Positions 8,917-18,987 of a DNA stretch of 64,000 nucleotides are shown here, one piece after another (the stretch's first letter is position 1; every line of letters begins with the position of its first letter). The notes under the pieces were generated by a model, which saw only the letters and a program-made list of their open reading frames with translations, had not been told where the DNA came from and did no database searches. A program made the position numbers and the translations under genes. Source of the stretch: Natronococcus sp. A-GB1 (GTDB taxonomy: Archaea > Halobacteriota > Halobacteria > Halobacteriales > Natrialbaceae); assembly GCF_029688845.1 (NCBI RefSeq), contig NZ_JARUKW010000011.1:62001-126000 (forward strand), given 5' to 3'.

Positions 8917-9345
8917 CGATCGGGTCCTGATCCCTCCGCCAAAATGGCAGAATACGTATGCTATCTGTGGTTATAGTATTGTGTAGAACTCGAATGCCAC
9001 CGTGGATTTGACAGCGAAGCGATCGATCGGCCGCCCACAGGGGACCCGGCTTCTGTGGTGATCTACCCCCTCAGAACTCGGATGCTGCCCTCGGACGACT
9101 CGAGCGGAGATCGGTCCCTCTCTTCGACGAGAGGGCGTTGCAGCCAGCCAATCTCTACGGAAGAGAGACGGTGAACGGACGATTGAACGCGAACCACTCC
9201 GACTCCACTACTATGCCGTACATTTCCCTAACCGTGAACAACCACTCTGGAAAGAAATACAAACCGATGGTTCAGCTACCGAACCACTGAGCGTCCGTCG
9301 GTCGAGAGGTGAACCGTTTTGTACGCGGGGTCGAGAGACGTGGCC
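8917..9345. other. Intergenic region between aor and the sugar-acid operon
   Basis: No gene is seen in these 429 bp. They hold a 7-bp hairpin (CCCTCTC/GAGAGGG, 9116-9135) without a T-tract, an A+T-rich patch near 8950-8990 and a TATA-like AAATAC near 9256. The IclR-type palindrome found near 15.4-15.6 kb was looked for here and not found. Confidence 0.4.
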
Positions 9346-10608
9346 ATGAGCAGCGTACTCGTCCTCGCCGACGATTTCACGGGCGCGATGGACACCGGAC
9401 ACGGGTTCGCCGCCCGGGGCTGTGCCGTTCGGGTCGTCGTCACGGATCCGAAAACCGACGACACCGATCGACCGTCCTCGAGTGACGCGGACGTCTTCGC
9501 GGTCGATCTCGACAGCCGCGACCTCGAGCCCACCGCCGCCGCCGCGGCCGTCGCCTCGTTTCTCGAGTGTGGCTCCGTTCCGGAGGTCGTCTACAAGAAG
9601 ATCGACTCCACGCTACGTGGAAACGTCGTCAGGGAGGTCGACGCCGCCCTCGAGGCGACCGGGGCGAAGCTGGCGGTCGTCGCACCCGCCTTCCCCGGGA
9701 CCGGTCGCGTGACGGTAAATGGGCGCCACCTCGTCGACGGACGGCCGCTCGAGAACGCCGGCTACGGCACCGACTCCGACCTTCCAGCGCTGTTCGAGAG
9801 CTCCGAGTACGACGTCGCGACCCTCTCTCTGGAGACGGTCCTCGAAGGGGCCGACGCCGTCGCAGCCGCGCTCGCCGATCGCGGTCCGGACGGCCCGGAG
9901 ATCGTCGTCTGTGACGCGGTCCACGATCGTCACCTCGAGGCGATCGCGGCGGGCGCGCGGCGCTGCGAGCGCGAGGCCCTCTACGTCGGCAGTGGTGGGC
10001 TGGCAAGCGCGGTGTCGGTGCCCACGTCTTCGCGAGAACCGCCGTCGCAGACCCACGAGGGCGAGGACGCGCTCGGAATCGTCGGCAGCGTCAACGGGCG
10101 CACGCTCGAACAGCTCGACGCCGTGCCGGACGACGTCCTCGCCGAACTCGACCCCGCCGCGGCCGTCGCGGATCCCCGCGAAACGGGCCGGGAGGCCGCG
10201 ACGGAACTCGAGTCGATCCGTCGGGAACACGGCCGGGCCGTCCTCACAGGGGCGACCTCGCGAACCGACGTGGATCGGGCGAGCGAGGCTGCAGCCGAAC
10301 ACGGCGTCGACGCGGGCGAGCGGGTCGCGCGGGCGCTGGGCGTCGCGGCCGCGGAGGCTACCAGGAGTGCTCCACCTAGAGGACTGCTGCTGACGGGCGG
10401 GGCGATCGCCCGGGCTGCCCTCGAGGAGCTCTCCGCGAGCGCGATCGATCTCACCGGCGAGGCGGTCGTCGACGGCATCCCCGAGGGCGTGATCGCAGAT
10501 GGCCCGGCGGCGGGAACCCCGATCGTGACGAAAGCGGGCGGGTTCGGCGACCGGAGGAGTATCGTTAACTGTCTGAACTTCCTTGACCGAGTCGATGAGC
10601 CAGAGTGA
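9346..10608 (+). CDS. Four-carbon acid sugar kinase (DtnK/OtnK family)
   Basis: The ATG at 9346 gives MSSVLVLADDFTGAMDTG, the hallmark ADDFTGA start of the four-carbon-acid sugar kinase family. Two alpha/beta domains follow: an N-terminal substrate domain with YKKIDSTLRGN (about residues 85-95) and a C-terminal nucleotide-binding domain with LLTGG and AGGFG loops. Family members phosphorylate D-threonate, D- or L-erythronate, or 2-oxo-tetronates. The PdxA-type dehydrogenase partner starts before this gene stops, so the two act in series: kinase, then oxidation and decarboxylation. The exact stereochemistry of the substrate is not determined. Confidence 0.85.
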   Translation: MSSVLVLADDFTGAMDTGHGFAARGCAVRVVVTDPKTDDTDRPSSSDADVFAVDLDSRDLEPTAAAAAVASFLECGSVPEVVYKKIDSTLRGNVVREVDAALEATGAKLAVVAPAFPGTGRVTVNGRHLVDGRPLENAGYGTDSDLPALFESSEYDVATLSLETVLEGADAVAAALADRGPDGPEIVVCDAVHDRHLEAIAAGARRCEREALYVGSGGLASAVSVPTSSREPPSQTHEGEDALGIVGSVNGRTLEQLDAVPDDVLAELDPAAAVADPRETGREAATELESIRREHGRAVLTGATSRTDVDRASEAAAEHGVDAGERVARALGVAAAEATRSAPPRGLLLTGGAIARAALEELSASAIDLTGEAVVDGIPEGVIADGPAAGTPIVTKAGGFGDRRSIVNCLNFLDRVDEPE

Positions 10609-11635
10609 GCGACCAGTCGTCGCTGTAACGATGGGCGACCCCGCCGGTATCGGAAGCGAGATCATCGCCGCCGCTTACCCGGCACTGTGCGAGCGCGCGA
10701 ACCCGATCGTCGTCGGCGACGCAAGTGTGATGCGCGCCGGCGTCGACGTTTCGGGGGCCGACCTCGAGATCGAGGCCGTCGACGCGGTCGCGGACGCAGC
10801 GTTCGCCGAGGACGCGGTTCCCGTCCTGGATCTCGACGCCGTCGACCACCTCGAGTACGGCGTCGTCCGCGAGGACTATGGCGAGGCCAGCCTCGAGTAC
10901 ATCGAACGCGCGATCGAGCTCGCCGTCGATGGCGAGATCGACGCGATCGCGACGGCGCCGATCAACAAGCAGTCGACCCGGCTGGCCGGCAGCGAGTACG
11001 CCGGCCACACCGGGATGCTGGCGGACTACACCGACACCGAGAACTACTCGATGATGCTCGTCGAGGACGACCTCGTCGTCACTCACGTCAGCACCCACGT
11101 CCCGCTGCGTGAGGCCTGCGAGCTGGTGACGACCGAGAACGTCCTCGAGACGATCCGGGTCACCGACGAGGGGCTGCGCGACCTCGGTATCGAGGAGCCG
11201 ACGATCGCCGCCGCCGGCCTCAACCCCCACGCCAGCGACGGCGGCCTGCTGGGCGAGGAGGACGACGCCGAGATCCGCCCCGCCGTCGAACGCGCCGCCG
11301 AGGCGGGGATCGACGTCCACGGTCCCGAGTCGCCCGACACCGTCTACGTCCAGGCGGCTCGCGGGGAGTACGACTGCGTCGTCTCGATGTACCACGACCA
11401 GGGCCACATCCCCATCAAGACGCTGGGCTTCTCGAGCGACGACGCCGTCTCCGGGGTCAACGTGACGATCGGGCTGCCGATCGTCCGAACCAGCGTCGAC
11501 CACGGGACGGCCTTCGACATCGCCGGCGAGGGGATCGCCAGCGAGGCGAGCCTGATCGACGCGGTCGAGGTCGCCGCGGAGATGGCCGAGCGACGACGCG
11601 AACGGGGCGGAGTTCCGTCAGGAGGTGAGAGATGA
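10595..11635 (+). CDS. pdxA2: PdxA2-type 4-phospho-D-threonate/erythronate 3-dehydrogenase
   Basis: The ATG at 10595 overlaps the kinase stop by 14 nt. The 346-residue product begins VAVTMGDPAGIGSEI, typical of PdxA, and has ATAPINKQ plus metal-ligand histidines in AGHTG, LNPHAS and YHDQGHIPIK. True PdxA serves pyridoxal phosphate synthesis. PdxA2 proteins encoded beside a four-carbon-acid kinase instead oxidise the phosphorylated acid with NAD and decarboxylate it to dihydroxyacetone phosphate, which joins glycolysis. The operon position favours the catabolic role. Confidence 0.85.
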   Translation: MSQSERPVVAVTMGDPAGIGSEIIAAAYPALCERANPIVVGDASVMRAGVDVSGADLEIEAVDAVADAAFAEDAVPVLDLDAVDHLEYGVVREDYGEASLEYIERAIELAVDGEIDAIATAPINKQSTRLAGSEYAGHTGMLADYTDTENYSMMLVEDDLVVTHVSTHVPLREACELVTTENVLETIRVTDEGLRDLGIEEPTIAAAGLNPHASDGGLLGEEDDAEIRPAVERAAEAGIDVHGPESPDTVYVQAARGEYDCVVSMYHDQGHIPIKTLGFSSDDAVSGVNVTIGLPIVRTSVDHGTAFDIAGEGIASEASLIDAVEVAAEMAERRRERGGVPSGGER

Positions 11636-12945
11636 ACCTCGAGTTCCCCGACGCCGACGTCCTGCGGGCGACCAACGACCACACCGTCGCGGACCTTCCG
11701 CGGTTCGCCGTCGCGCGCCGCAAGCGGGAGCTCGAGGCCGTCGACGACGTCGAGGCCGCGGCCAGGGCCGCGGTGGACGAGATCGACGCGTTCGACTCGC
11801 TCTCGGCGGGGGCGGAGGTCGCCGTCACGGCCGGCAGCCGCGGGATCCACGACATGCCCGCGACGCTTTCCGCCGCCGTCGACGAGCTGCAGGAACGGGG
11901 GTTCAACCCCTTCATCATCCCCGCAATGGGGAGCCACGGCGGCGCGACCGCCGAGGGCCAACGCGAGACCCTCGAGGCGCTCGGCGTCACGCCCGAGCGG
12001 ATGGGCTGTGAGATCCGCTCGTCGATGGCCGTCGAGGCCGTCGGCGAGGACGAACTCGGCCGTCCCGTCTACGCGGCGGAGGGTGCCCTCGAGGCCGACG
12101 CCGTCCTCCTGGCAAACCGTGTGAAGGTCCACACCGACTTCAGCGGCGCCGTCGAGAGCGGACTCTCGAAGATCGCGGTCATCGGCCTCGGCAAACACCG
12201 CGGGGCCGAGTCGCTGCACAACGCGGCGATCGCCACCGAGTTCGCCGACGTGATCCAGGATCGGGCGGGAATCTTGCTCGAGGAGACGCCGATCGTCGGC
12301 GGCATCGCTCTGCTCGAGAACGCCGCCGACCGCGCGGCCCACATCGAGGGCGTACCTGCCGCCGAGATCCCCGAGCGCGAGCCCGAGCTGCTCGAGAAGG
12401 CCCGTGACTACTTCCCGCAACTGCCCGTCGACGACCTCGACCTGCTCGTCGTCGACGAGGCCGGGAAGGAGAAATCGGGAACCGGGATGGACACGAACGT
12501 CCTCGGGCGGTACTCCTTCCAGGGCGAGGACGAACCCGAGTCGCCGTCGATCACGCGGGTGTACGTCCGCTCGCTGACCGACCCCTCCCACGGCAACGCC
12601 TTGGGCGTCGGACTCGCGGACTTCGTCCACCGGGAGTACGTCGACGACATCGACTTCGAGGACACGTACGTCAACATCGTCACGAGCGGCGAGACGGACC
12701 GGGCGAAGATCCCCTTCGTCGTTCCCGACGACGCGACCGCGTTCGTCGTCGCCTGCTCGACGACCGGAATCGCAGGACCGGAAGAGCTTCGGGCCGCCAG
12801 GATCCCGAGCACGATGGAACCAGACTCGCTGGTCGTCTCCGAACCCGTCGCCCGCGAGCTCGCCGAGCGCGAGGACGTCGAGGTCGGCCCGCTCGAGCCC
12901 CTGTCGTTCGAGGACGGACGACTACCGCCGGATCCGTATTTCTAG
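11632..12945 (+). CDS. LarA-family nickel-pincer racemase/epimerase homolog
   Basis: The ATG overlaps the pdxA2 stop (ATGA). This 437-residue protein has the LarA N-terminal domain with AMGSHGGATAEGQ. By spacing I equate H102, H167 (VKVHTDF), K180 (GLSK) and H196 (ESLHN) with the catalytic and pincer-anchoring residues of lactate racemase (H108, H174, K184, H200). LarA-type enzymes interconvert the C2 stereochemistry of 2-hydroxy acids using a nickel-pincer nucleotide. The operon suggests the substrate here is a four-carbon sugar acid or related hydroxy acid rather than lactate; that is inference. No LarBCE maturation genes are in the window. Confidence 0.8.
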   Translation: MNLEFPDADVLRATNDHTVADLPRFAVARRKRELEAVDDVEAAARAAVDEIDAFDSLSAGAEVAVTAGSRGIHDMPATLSAAVDELQERGFNPFIIPAMGSHGGATAEGQRETLEALGVTPERMGCEIRSSMAVEAVGEDELGRPVYAAEGALEADAVLLANRVKVHTDFSGAVESGLSKIAVIGLGKHRGAESLHNAAIATEFADVIQDRAGILLEETPIVGGIALLENAADRAAHIEGVPAAEIPEREPELLEKARDYFPQLPVDDLDLLVVDEAGKEKSGTGMDTNVLGRYSFQGEDEPESPSITRVYVRSLTDPSHGNALGVGLADFVHREYVDDIDFEDTYVNIVTSGETDRAKIPFVVPDDATAFVVACSTTGIAGPEELRAARIPSTMEPDSLVVSEPVARELAEREDVEVGPLEPLSFEDGRLPPDPYF

Positions 12946-13079
12946 TCGGCCGACGACACAGCGAACTATCATCGTCTCACTGACCCGTTCTTTCTAAAGA
13001 CGTGTACCGAGACCGGACGACTTCACGCGAGGTGTGCGGTCTTCAAAAAAGCGCCCGAGAAACGGAGTCCGACGTTCGC

Positions 13080-14465
13080 TCACGCCAGCGGCACGAGCAG
13101 CTGGAGGACGAACACCAGGATCAGACCGCTGACCGACATCACGGTACAGACTGCCGAGTACGTCTTGAACGTCTCGAGCTGGGTGATGCCGGCGACCTCG
13201 CTGACGACCCAGAAGCCGCTGTCGTTATACCAGGGGGCGATCATGCCGCCGAAGCCGATCGCCATCATCAGGTAGACGGCGTTGGCGTCGAAGTCACCCG
13301 CTAGCGGTGCCATAATTCCCGCACCAGTGAGGATCGCCACGGTGCCGGACCCTTGCGCGACGCGGATGACCGCGGCGATGGCCCAGCCGGTGAACAGTAG
13401 ACCGAGACCGATCTCCTCTAAACCGCCCGCGATCCACTCGCCGACGCCCGCAATGGCGAGCATCGCTCCGAACGTCCCACCGGCGGCAGTGATGGCGATG
13501 ATGTTTCCGCCGCTCTTGATCGCTTCGGTGATCTCGTTGTTGAAGAGATCGCGGTCGCCCTGCATCTCCATGCGGTAGTAGGTGTACGCCGCGAGGATCG
13601 CTGCGGCAGTGAGTGCGAAGTTCGGGTCGCCGAGGAACGAAGCAGCCGCGTCGATCGCGCCGCCTTCTGCGATCGCGCCCTGATCGACGAGGACGTCCGC
13701 GGTAGTGTTTCCGGCGATCAACACGACCGGCGCCGCGATCGGCAACGAGGACTCGAGCAGTCCCGGCAGCTCCGAGGTCGGACGGTCGGTACGCTCCTGA
13801 AGGTCTTCCGGATCGGATCCCATCGCCTCTCGCAGAGGAAACTCCTCGCGACTGTTCAGGAACCGGCCGTAAACGATTCCGCCGAGCATCGAGGTCGGCA
13901 ACGCGACGGCCGCACCGACGAGGATCGCGAGCCCGAGGTCGACGTTGAGTTCGGCAGCCATCGCCAGCGGTCCCGGCGTCGGCGGCACCAGCATGTGCGT
14001 CGCGAGCGCACCCGCGGCCAGCACCGAAATGTACAGCGAGAACTTCACGCCCGTTCGAGCCTTCATCGATCGTCCGAGCGGAGCGAGCAGATAGAATACG
14101 TTGTCGAAGAATACCGGGATGGACAGCACGTAACTACTGCCCATCAGCGCGTACTCTGAGCGCTTCTCCCCCGTCCAGGAGAGGAAACCACGGACGACCC
14201 GGTCCGCGGCCCCGCTATCCATTAGACACTTCCCGATGATCGCAGCCATCAGGATGGGGATCCCGATGCTGACCATTACACCACCGAACTCTTCGGCCGT
14301 TTGCGCGGCGACCTCCCCCGTCGCTAACTCCGGCGTGGTCAGACCGATCGCCATCGCGGCGATGATCAGGCCGACAAACGCCGGCAGTTTCAGCCACACC
14401 AGTAGTGCTACCACGACAACGAGACCGACCACGAACGGCACGATTGGGCTTTCCAGCACCATCAT
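13080..14465 (-). CDS. gntP: GntP-family sugar-acid:H+ symporter
   Basis: This 461-residue, very hydrophobic protein has about twelve helices. Family landmarks include SIPVFFDNVFYLLAPL, ATHMLVPPTPGPLA and PWYNDSGFWV. GntP permeases take up gluconate and related sugar acids. The ATG at 14465 (MMVLES) is chosen because a strong TATA box lies 17-29 nt upstream. The frame is open far upstream, but that part is shadow of the regulator gene. It converges with the kinase-dehydrogenase-racemase operon and follows the IclR gene, so it very likely imports their substrate. Confidence 0.88.
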   Translation of the reverse strand: MMVLESPIVPFVVGLVVVVALLVWLKLPAFVGLIIAAMAIGLTTPELATGEVAAQTAEEFGGVMVSIGIPILMAAIIGKCLMDSGAADRVVRGFLSWTGEKRSEYALMGSSYVLSIPVFFDNVFYLLAPLGRSMKARTGVKFSLYISVLAAGALATHMLVPPTPGPLAMAAELNVDLGLAILVGAAVALPTSMLGGIVYGRFLNSREEFPLREAMGSDPEDLQERTDRPTSELPGLLESSLPIAAPVVLIAGNTTADVLVDQGAIAEGGAIDAAASFLGDPNFALTAAAILAAYTYYRMEMQGDRDLFNNEITEAIKSGGNIIAITAAGGTFGAMLAIAGVGEWIAGGLEEIGLGLLFTGWAIAAVIRVAQGSGTVAILTGAGIMAPLAGDFDANAVYLMMAIGFGGMIAPWYNDSGFWVVSEVAGITQLETFKTYSAVCTVMSVSGLILVFVLQLLVPLA

Positions 14466-14481
14466 GTTAGCCAGTAACAAC

Positions 14482-14494
14482 CATATATAATAAA
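14482..14494 (-). promoter_or_regulatory. TATA box of gntP
   Basis: On the minus strand the sequence CTTTATTATATAT is centred about 23 nt before the ATG at 14465. That spacing implies a leaderless transcript and fixes the start codon. Confidence 0.55.
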
Positions 14495-14586
14495 GATTGT
14501 GAACGTCTTGGGTGTTACTCTCGATCATCAGACGCGGTAAACGAGGATCGACACCAGCTGAGCGTGGCCTCTCGAGCGCGGGATGC

Positions 14587-15351
14587 CTACTCGAGACCCA
14601 GAGTTCGTAACTGGAGTCGGACTTCGTTTGCGGTCCCGGCCGCCAGTTCGGGCAGCGTCTCCTCGAAGTACTCTCCGCAAAGCCGGTTCTTCGGGCCGGC
14701 GACCGCGATCGCACCGTACAGTCCGTCCCCGAGGACGACTGGGCTGGCGACGGCGCGCCAGCCGTTGATGTTCTCGCCGTCGTTGAGCGCGTACCCCCGT
14801 TCGCGGATTCGGTCGCGGGCCTCCTTGAGCTCCTCGCGGGTCGTGATCGTTCGCTCGGTGTGGCGTGCGAGCCCGTGCTCGGTGACGATCTCGTCGACTC
14901 GGTCGTCCGGTAGTGCCGCGAGGATCGCCTTCCCGCCTGCGATAGTGTGGAGGGCGCTTCGCGTGCCGATCGAGGCGTAGGGCTGGAGCGCATCGCGTCC
15001 GATCCCCCTTCCGGCGTAGACACCCTGGCCACCCTCCTCGACGATGTACCAGACGATCTCGCCCGTCTCGTCGGCGAGTCGCTCGAGGGCGGGCTCGACG
15101 CGATCCGCGTAGGCGACCTCCGTTCGAGCGTAGGTACCGTGCATGAGAAACGCGAGACTGAGATCGTACACCCCGCCGTCGTTCGTCAGGTACCCCAGTC
15201 GAGTGAGCGTCGTCACGTAGTCGTGGACCGTGCTTTTGGGTAGCTCGAGTGCGTCGACCAACTCGCTCACGCTGGCTCCTCCCTCGTCGCGGATGTGCTC
15301 GAGTATTTCGAACCCCTTGGCAACGGTTGTCAGCGGCACGTCGGCTGTCAT
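14587..15351 (-). CDS. IclR-family transcriptional regulator
   Basis: The ATG at 15351 gives 254 residues. The N-terminal winged helix (about 1-70) has GFEILEHIRDEGGASVSELVDAL followed by the recognition helix PKSTVHDYVTTL. The rest is the IclR effector domain (about 80-250), with GRDALQPYASIGTRSALH and AVAGPKNR segments. IclR proteins sense small acids and control catabolic operons. Position next to gntP and the racemase operon makes it the likely local switch. A near-perfect palindrome 55 bp upstream of its start suggests autoregulation. Confidence 0.85.
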   Translation of the reverse strand: MTADVPLTTVAKGFEILEHIRDEGGASVSELVDALELPKSTVHDYVTTLTRLGYLTNDGGVYDLSLAFLMHGTYARTEVAYADRVEPALERLADETGEIVWYIVEEGGQGVYAGRGIGRDALQPYASIGTRSALHTIAGGKAILAALPDDRVDEIVTEHGLARHTERTITTREELKEARDRIRERGYALNDGENINGWRAVASPVVLGDGLYGAIAVAGPKNRLCGEYFEETLPELAAGTANEVRLQLRTLGLE

Positions 15352-15405
15352 TGGGCAGTTCTGCCCCGCTCGAGTCAATAAGCGTTCCGTCTCCGGCGAG
15401 TAGCT

Positions 15406-15428
15406 ATCGTCCGGATATTTCGGACGAT
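15406..15428. promoter_or_regulatory. Candidate IclR operator, copy 1
   Basis: ATCGTCCG (15406-15413), seven spacer bases GATATTT and CGGACGAT (15421-15428) form a perfect 8-bp inverted repeat 55-77 bp before the iclR start. Size and symmetry fit an IclR dimer site. Confidence 0.5.
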
Positions 15429-15552
15429 TTCGTCGTCACTCCCGATCGAACACGAATGAGACCGATATAACCGTCTCGAACGAACGGTAGGGCGACCGGC
15501 GAGCCGAAACAGGCGACTCCACGAAACGAATCCTTCGAGCGTGTTGCTAGCC

Positions 15553-15569
15553 GTCCGAAATAGTCGGAC
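15553..15569. promoter_or_regulatory. Candidate IclR operator, copy 2
   Basis: GTCCGA, AATAG and TCGGAC form a 6-bp inverted repeat. It shares with copy 1 the frame GTCCG, seven A+T-rich bases, CGGAC, about 140 bp further upstream of iclR. Confidence 0.45.
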
Positions 15570-15977
15570 AGTTGGTCACACCTACGTATTCGAAACGGTT
15601 AGAACATCCGGCTCGACTATCTTAGCGCCCGATTCCGAGGTTGATGGGTGTGCGTGAGGAAGTCGACCGTCCGAACACAGAGAAGATAGATTACACCCAT
15701 ATGGTCGTAAACAGTTCGAGTCCGCTCCGTGGCTGACGGATAGACACACTTCTGCTATCCCCGCCCACGACGAATTTCCGACCCGTCGGTCAAGACCGTA
15801 GACGGCGCCATCGGTATAGCGTGCCGCCGAAGTCCCCGCACTCATTCGAACCTCCGTCCGAATATTCCAAACGCGTATCCCAAAAGAGGTTGTCCGCATA
15901 AAACGCAGCACGGGCGCCCCCTCTGCTGCGAGGCATCGAAGTCGATCAGCGTCGAACGGACCGGCCTCGTCGTGATT

Positions 15978-18233
15978 CTACTCCTCTTCTTGTGCGTCGA
16001 CCGTCGCGACCGCCGCCAGGTTCACGATATCCCTGACGTCGTCCTCGCGCTGGAGGACGTGGACCGGCCGATCCATTCCGGCGAGCATCGGGCCGACCGC
16101 CTCGGCGCCGCCCAGGCGCTGGAGCAGCTTGTAGGCGATGTTGCCCGCCTCGAGGTTCGGCAGGACGAGCACGTTCGCCGGCTTCTCGAGGTCGGAGAAC
16201 TCGAAGGTTCCCTCGAGGAGGTCCTCGACGACGGCCGTGTCGGCTTGCATCTCGCCGTCGACCGGGAAGTCGATCGCCGGATCTTCGCGAAGCTTCCGGG
16301 CCGCCTGCCGCGGTTTCCGGGTGCCCTGGTTGTCGACGCTGCCAAAGTCGGAGTACGACAGCAGGGCGGCGCGGGGCTCGACGTCGAACCGCCTGGCGAT
16401 GTCGGCGGCGTGTTGGGTTACCTCCGCGAGCGTCTCCTCGTCGGGATCCTGGTTGACCGTCGCGTCAGCGAGGAAGACGACGCGGTTCTTGAATGTAAGC
16501 ATGTAGACCCCCGCGGCGTACTCGACGTCGTCGGCGGTGCCGATCACCTGCAGGGGCGGGCGCAGCGCAGACGGGTAGTGGTTGGTCAGCCCCGTCAGCA
16601 TCCCGTCGACGTCACCCCGCTGGACCATCACCGAGGCGAAGTAGTTGCTGTCGCCGACGAGTTCGGACGCCTCGCGCCGGGTGACGCCCTTGCGCTTTCG
16701 CTGCTCGTAGAGGGCCTCGGCGTACTCGCCGTTCGTCCCGTCGTCGGGATCGACGACTTCGGGATCGAACGCGAGGCCGAGGTTCGCCGCGGTGTGGTCG
16801 ATCTCGGCCTCGTCGCCGATCAACACCGGCTCGGCCAGGCCTCGCTCCTCGAGCTGGTAGGCCGCGCGGATGATCTTCTCGTTGTGACCCTCCGCAAGCG
16901 CGATCCGCTTGGGGTCGCTTTTGGCCTTGTTCCGGACGATCCGGGTCATCTCTCGGGACTTGCCCAGCCGGGCCTCGAGCTCCTCGACGTAGGGCTCGCG
17001 CTCGCGGTCGACGCGGGCAGCCCCCGATTCCATCGCGGCCTCGGCGACCGCGGGCGCGAGCTCGAACAGCACGCGAGGGTCCATCGGCTTTGGGAGAATG
17101 TACTCGGGGCCGAACTGCAGCGGCTGGTCGCCGTAGGCCTCCCGCACGCTGTCGGGGACGTCCTCGCGGGCGAGTGCCGCCAGCGCCTCGGCCGCGGCGA
17201 CCTTCATCGGCTCGTTGATCTCGGTCGCCCGAGCGTCGAGCGCGCCCCGGAAGATAAAGGGGAAGCCGAGCACGTTGTTAACCTGATTGGGGTAGTCCGA
17301 GCGCCCGGTGGCCATGATGACCGTGTCGTCGCGGGCGGACTTCGCCGTCTCGTAGTCGATCTCGGGATCGGGGTTGGCCATCGCGAAGATGATCGGATCG
17401 GCGGCCATCGATCGCACCATCTTCGCGTCGACGATCCCGCCCGCCGAGAGCCCGACGAAGACGTCGGCGCCTTCCATCGCCTCGGCGACGCCGCCCGCGG
17501 GCACGTCGCGAGCGAACTCCCGGCTGTGGGGATCGAGGTCGCCCGACTCCGCGCGCTCGGTCGTGAGGATGCCGTCGATATCGGCCATCGTGATGTTGTC
17601 GCGCCGAACGCCGAGCGAGACGTAGAATCGGGCGGTCGCAATCGCCGCCGCGCCGGCGCCCGCGAACGCCACCTCGAGCTCCTCGAGGTCCTTGCCGGCG
17701 ATCTCCGTGGCGTTCAACAGCGCCGCACCGCTGATGATCGCCGTACCGTGCTGGTCGTCGTGAAAGACCGGGATATCCATCCGCTCGCGCAGGCGCTGCT
17801 CGATCGTGAAACACTCCGGCGCCTTGATGTCCTCGAGATTGATCCCGCCGAACGTCGGCCCCATCCCCGCGACCGACTCGATGAAGGCATCGGGATCGTC
17901 GTGCTCGAGCTCGAGGTCGAAGACGTCGATATCGGCGAACCGTTTGAACAGGACGCCTTTTCCTTCCATAACGGGTTTCGAGGCCTCGGGACCGATATCG
18001 CCCAGCCCCAGCACTGCGGAGCCGTTCGAGACGACGCCGACCAGGTTCCCGCGGGCGGTGTAGCGATAGGTGTCGTCGGGATCGTCGGCGATCGCGCGAC
18101 ACGGGCCGGCGACCCCGGGCGAGTACGCCAGGCTCAGCTCCCGCTGGGTGTTGGTTGGTTTGGTCGTCTCGACGGCGATCTTGCCGGGCGGATCGGCCTC
18201 GTGGTACTCGAGCGAGTCGTCCTCTAGTGACAT
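15978..18233 (-). CDS. maeB: NADP-dependent malic enzyme with C-terminal phosphotransacetylase-like domain
   Basis: The product has 751 residues. The malic-enzyme part includes [33 protein letters not shown] and the nucleotide-binding [12 protein letters not shown] loop. From about residue 430 the protein continues as a phosphate acetyl/butyryltransferase-like domain, as in bacterial MaeB. It decarboxylates malate to pyruvate with NAD(P)+, feeding gluconeogenesis or NADPH supply. The fused domain usually binds acetyl-CoA as a regulator rather than acting as an enzyme. The ATG at 18233 (MSLEDDS) is preferred over an upstream in-frame start at 18260. Confidence 0.92.
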   Translation of the reverse strand: MSLEDDSLEYHEADPPGKIAVETTKPTNTQRELSLAYSPGVAGPCRAIADDPDDTYRYTARGNLVGVVSNGSAVLGLGDIGPEASKPVMEGKGVLFKRFADIDVFDLELEHDDPDAFIESVAGMGPTFGGINLEDIKAPECFTIEQRLRERMDIPVFHDDQHGTAIISGAALLNATEIAGKDLEELEVAFAGAGAAAIATARFYVSLGVRRDNITMADIDGILTTERAESGDLDPHSREFARDVPAGGVAEAMEGADVFVGLSAGGIVDAKMVRSMAADPIIFAMANPDPEIDYETAKSARDDTVIMATGRSDYPNQVNNVLGFPFIFRGALDARATEINEPMKVAAAEALAALAREDVPDSVREAYGDQPLQFGPEYILPKPMDPRVLFELAPAVAEAAMESGAARVDREREPYVEELEARLGKSREMTRIVRNKAKSDPKRIALAEGHNEKIIRAAYQLEERGLAEPVLIGDEAEIDHTAANLGLAFDPEVVDPDDGTNGEYAEALYEQRKRKGVTRREASELVGDSNYFASVMVQRGDVDGMLTGLTNHYPSALRPPLQVIGTADDVEYAAGVYMLTFKNRVVFLADATVNQDPDEETLAEVTQHAADIARRFDVEPRAALLSYSDFGSVDNQGTRKPRQAARKLREDPAIDFPVDGEMQADTAVVEDLLEGTFEFSDLEKPANVLVLPNLEAGNIAYKLLQRLGGAEAVGPMLAGMDRPVHVLQREDDVRDIVNLAAVATVDAQEEE

Positions 18234-18987
18234 GCGCAGTCGTTTCCCGTAGAGCAACAAAAACGTACGGTTGATTGCCTCGCCGCTCGACGGCTGTCGG
18301 CGAATACGACGTGTATGTGGTCATTCAACACACCTGTAGTGGCGACAACGAGAGCGGGAGTGATCGATTCGATCCGTATCGATCCTCGTCTGTGAATGGT
18401 GGATGTTGCCCATATTTACACATCATTGTATCGGAATCAGGAACAGGACACTCGTTCGATGGCACCGATCCCGCACGAACCCACTGATCGGAATACCGGA
18501 TACGACGACCAATTATAGAGTGTAATCGGGTTTCCACAAGAGAAAGCGAATCGATTGTCGACGTTAGCTCGAGAGAGGCGTGACCTTCGGACAACCACTA
18601 GTATTGAACTATTTACACACACCTATGCTGGCCTTCGAAGGGACAATTTACCGACCGCTGGTTTGGCCTGTGCTACCCCGGGCGCGGCCAAGCGGTCGTG
18701 GTCGATCGGTAAGCGACTTCCTCGAACACGGCTTCCTGGCGCGAGCAACCGGTCCTCCGGCTGGAACCGGCGGTGCGCGCTTCCGACCTTATATTGTTCG
18801 TATCCGTCTCTATACCGACGGCGAATACGGCTCTCTACCGAATTTTCGCCGTATGTAAACGATTAGTGTTTAGTAGAACCGATCCGTCGCTCAACCTAAT
18901 GGGTTACTTCGAGGTAGTTGCACAACGCTCGGAATCAGGTGTCGTTTGTGAACCTGTCGGATGTCATCTCGAGCGGAGGGGATATCG
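18234..18987. other. Gene-poor region between maeB and nasA
   Basis: About 750 bp of lower G+C sequence lie between the divergently oriented maeB and nasA. Several short frames overlap here but none has haloarchaeal codon bias or a recognisable motif. Promoters for both genes should lie inside. A strong Shine-Dalgarno-like GGAGGGG (18975-18981) precedes the GTG at 18988. Confidence 0.4.

Larger units (their letters stand above)
15352..15977. other. Intergenic region upstream of iclR
   Basis: These 626 bp contain no convincing gene; the best minus-strand frame (to 15911) has poor composition and no recognisable domain. The region holds two palindromes of the form GTCCG-N7-CGGAC (15408-15426 area and 15553-15569) and a half-matching third copy (15851-15867). 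Confidence 0.45.

Noticed and set aside
13080-15032. Single 650-aa open frame covering gntP and part of iclR
   Set aside because: The first ~190 codons are the antisense-frame shadow of the IclR gene; a TATA box places the true start at 14465.
15582-15911. 109-aa minus-strand open frame upstream of iclR
   Set aside because: Not acidic, poor third-position bias, no recognisable motif, and it overlaps the regulator-site copies.
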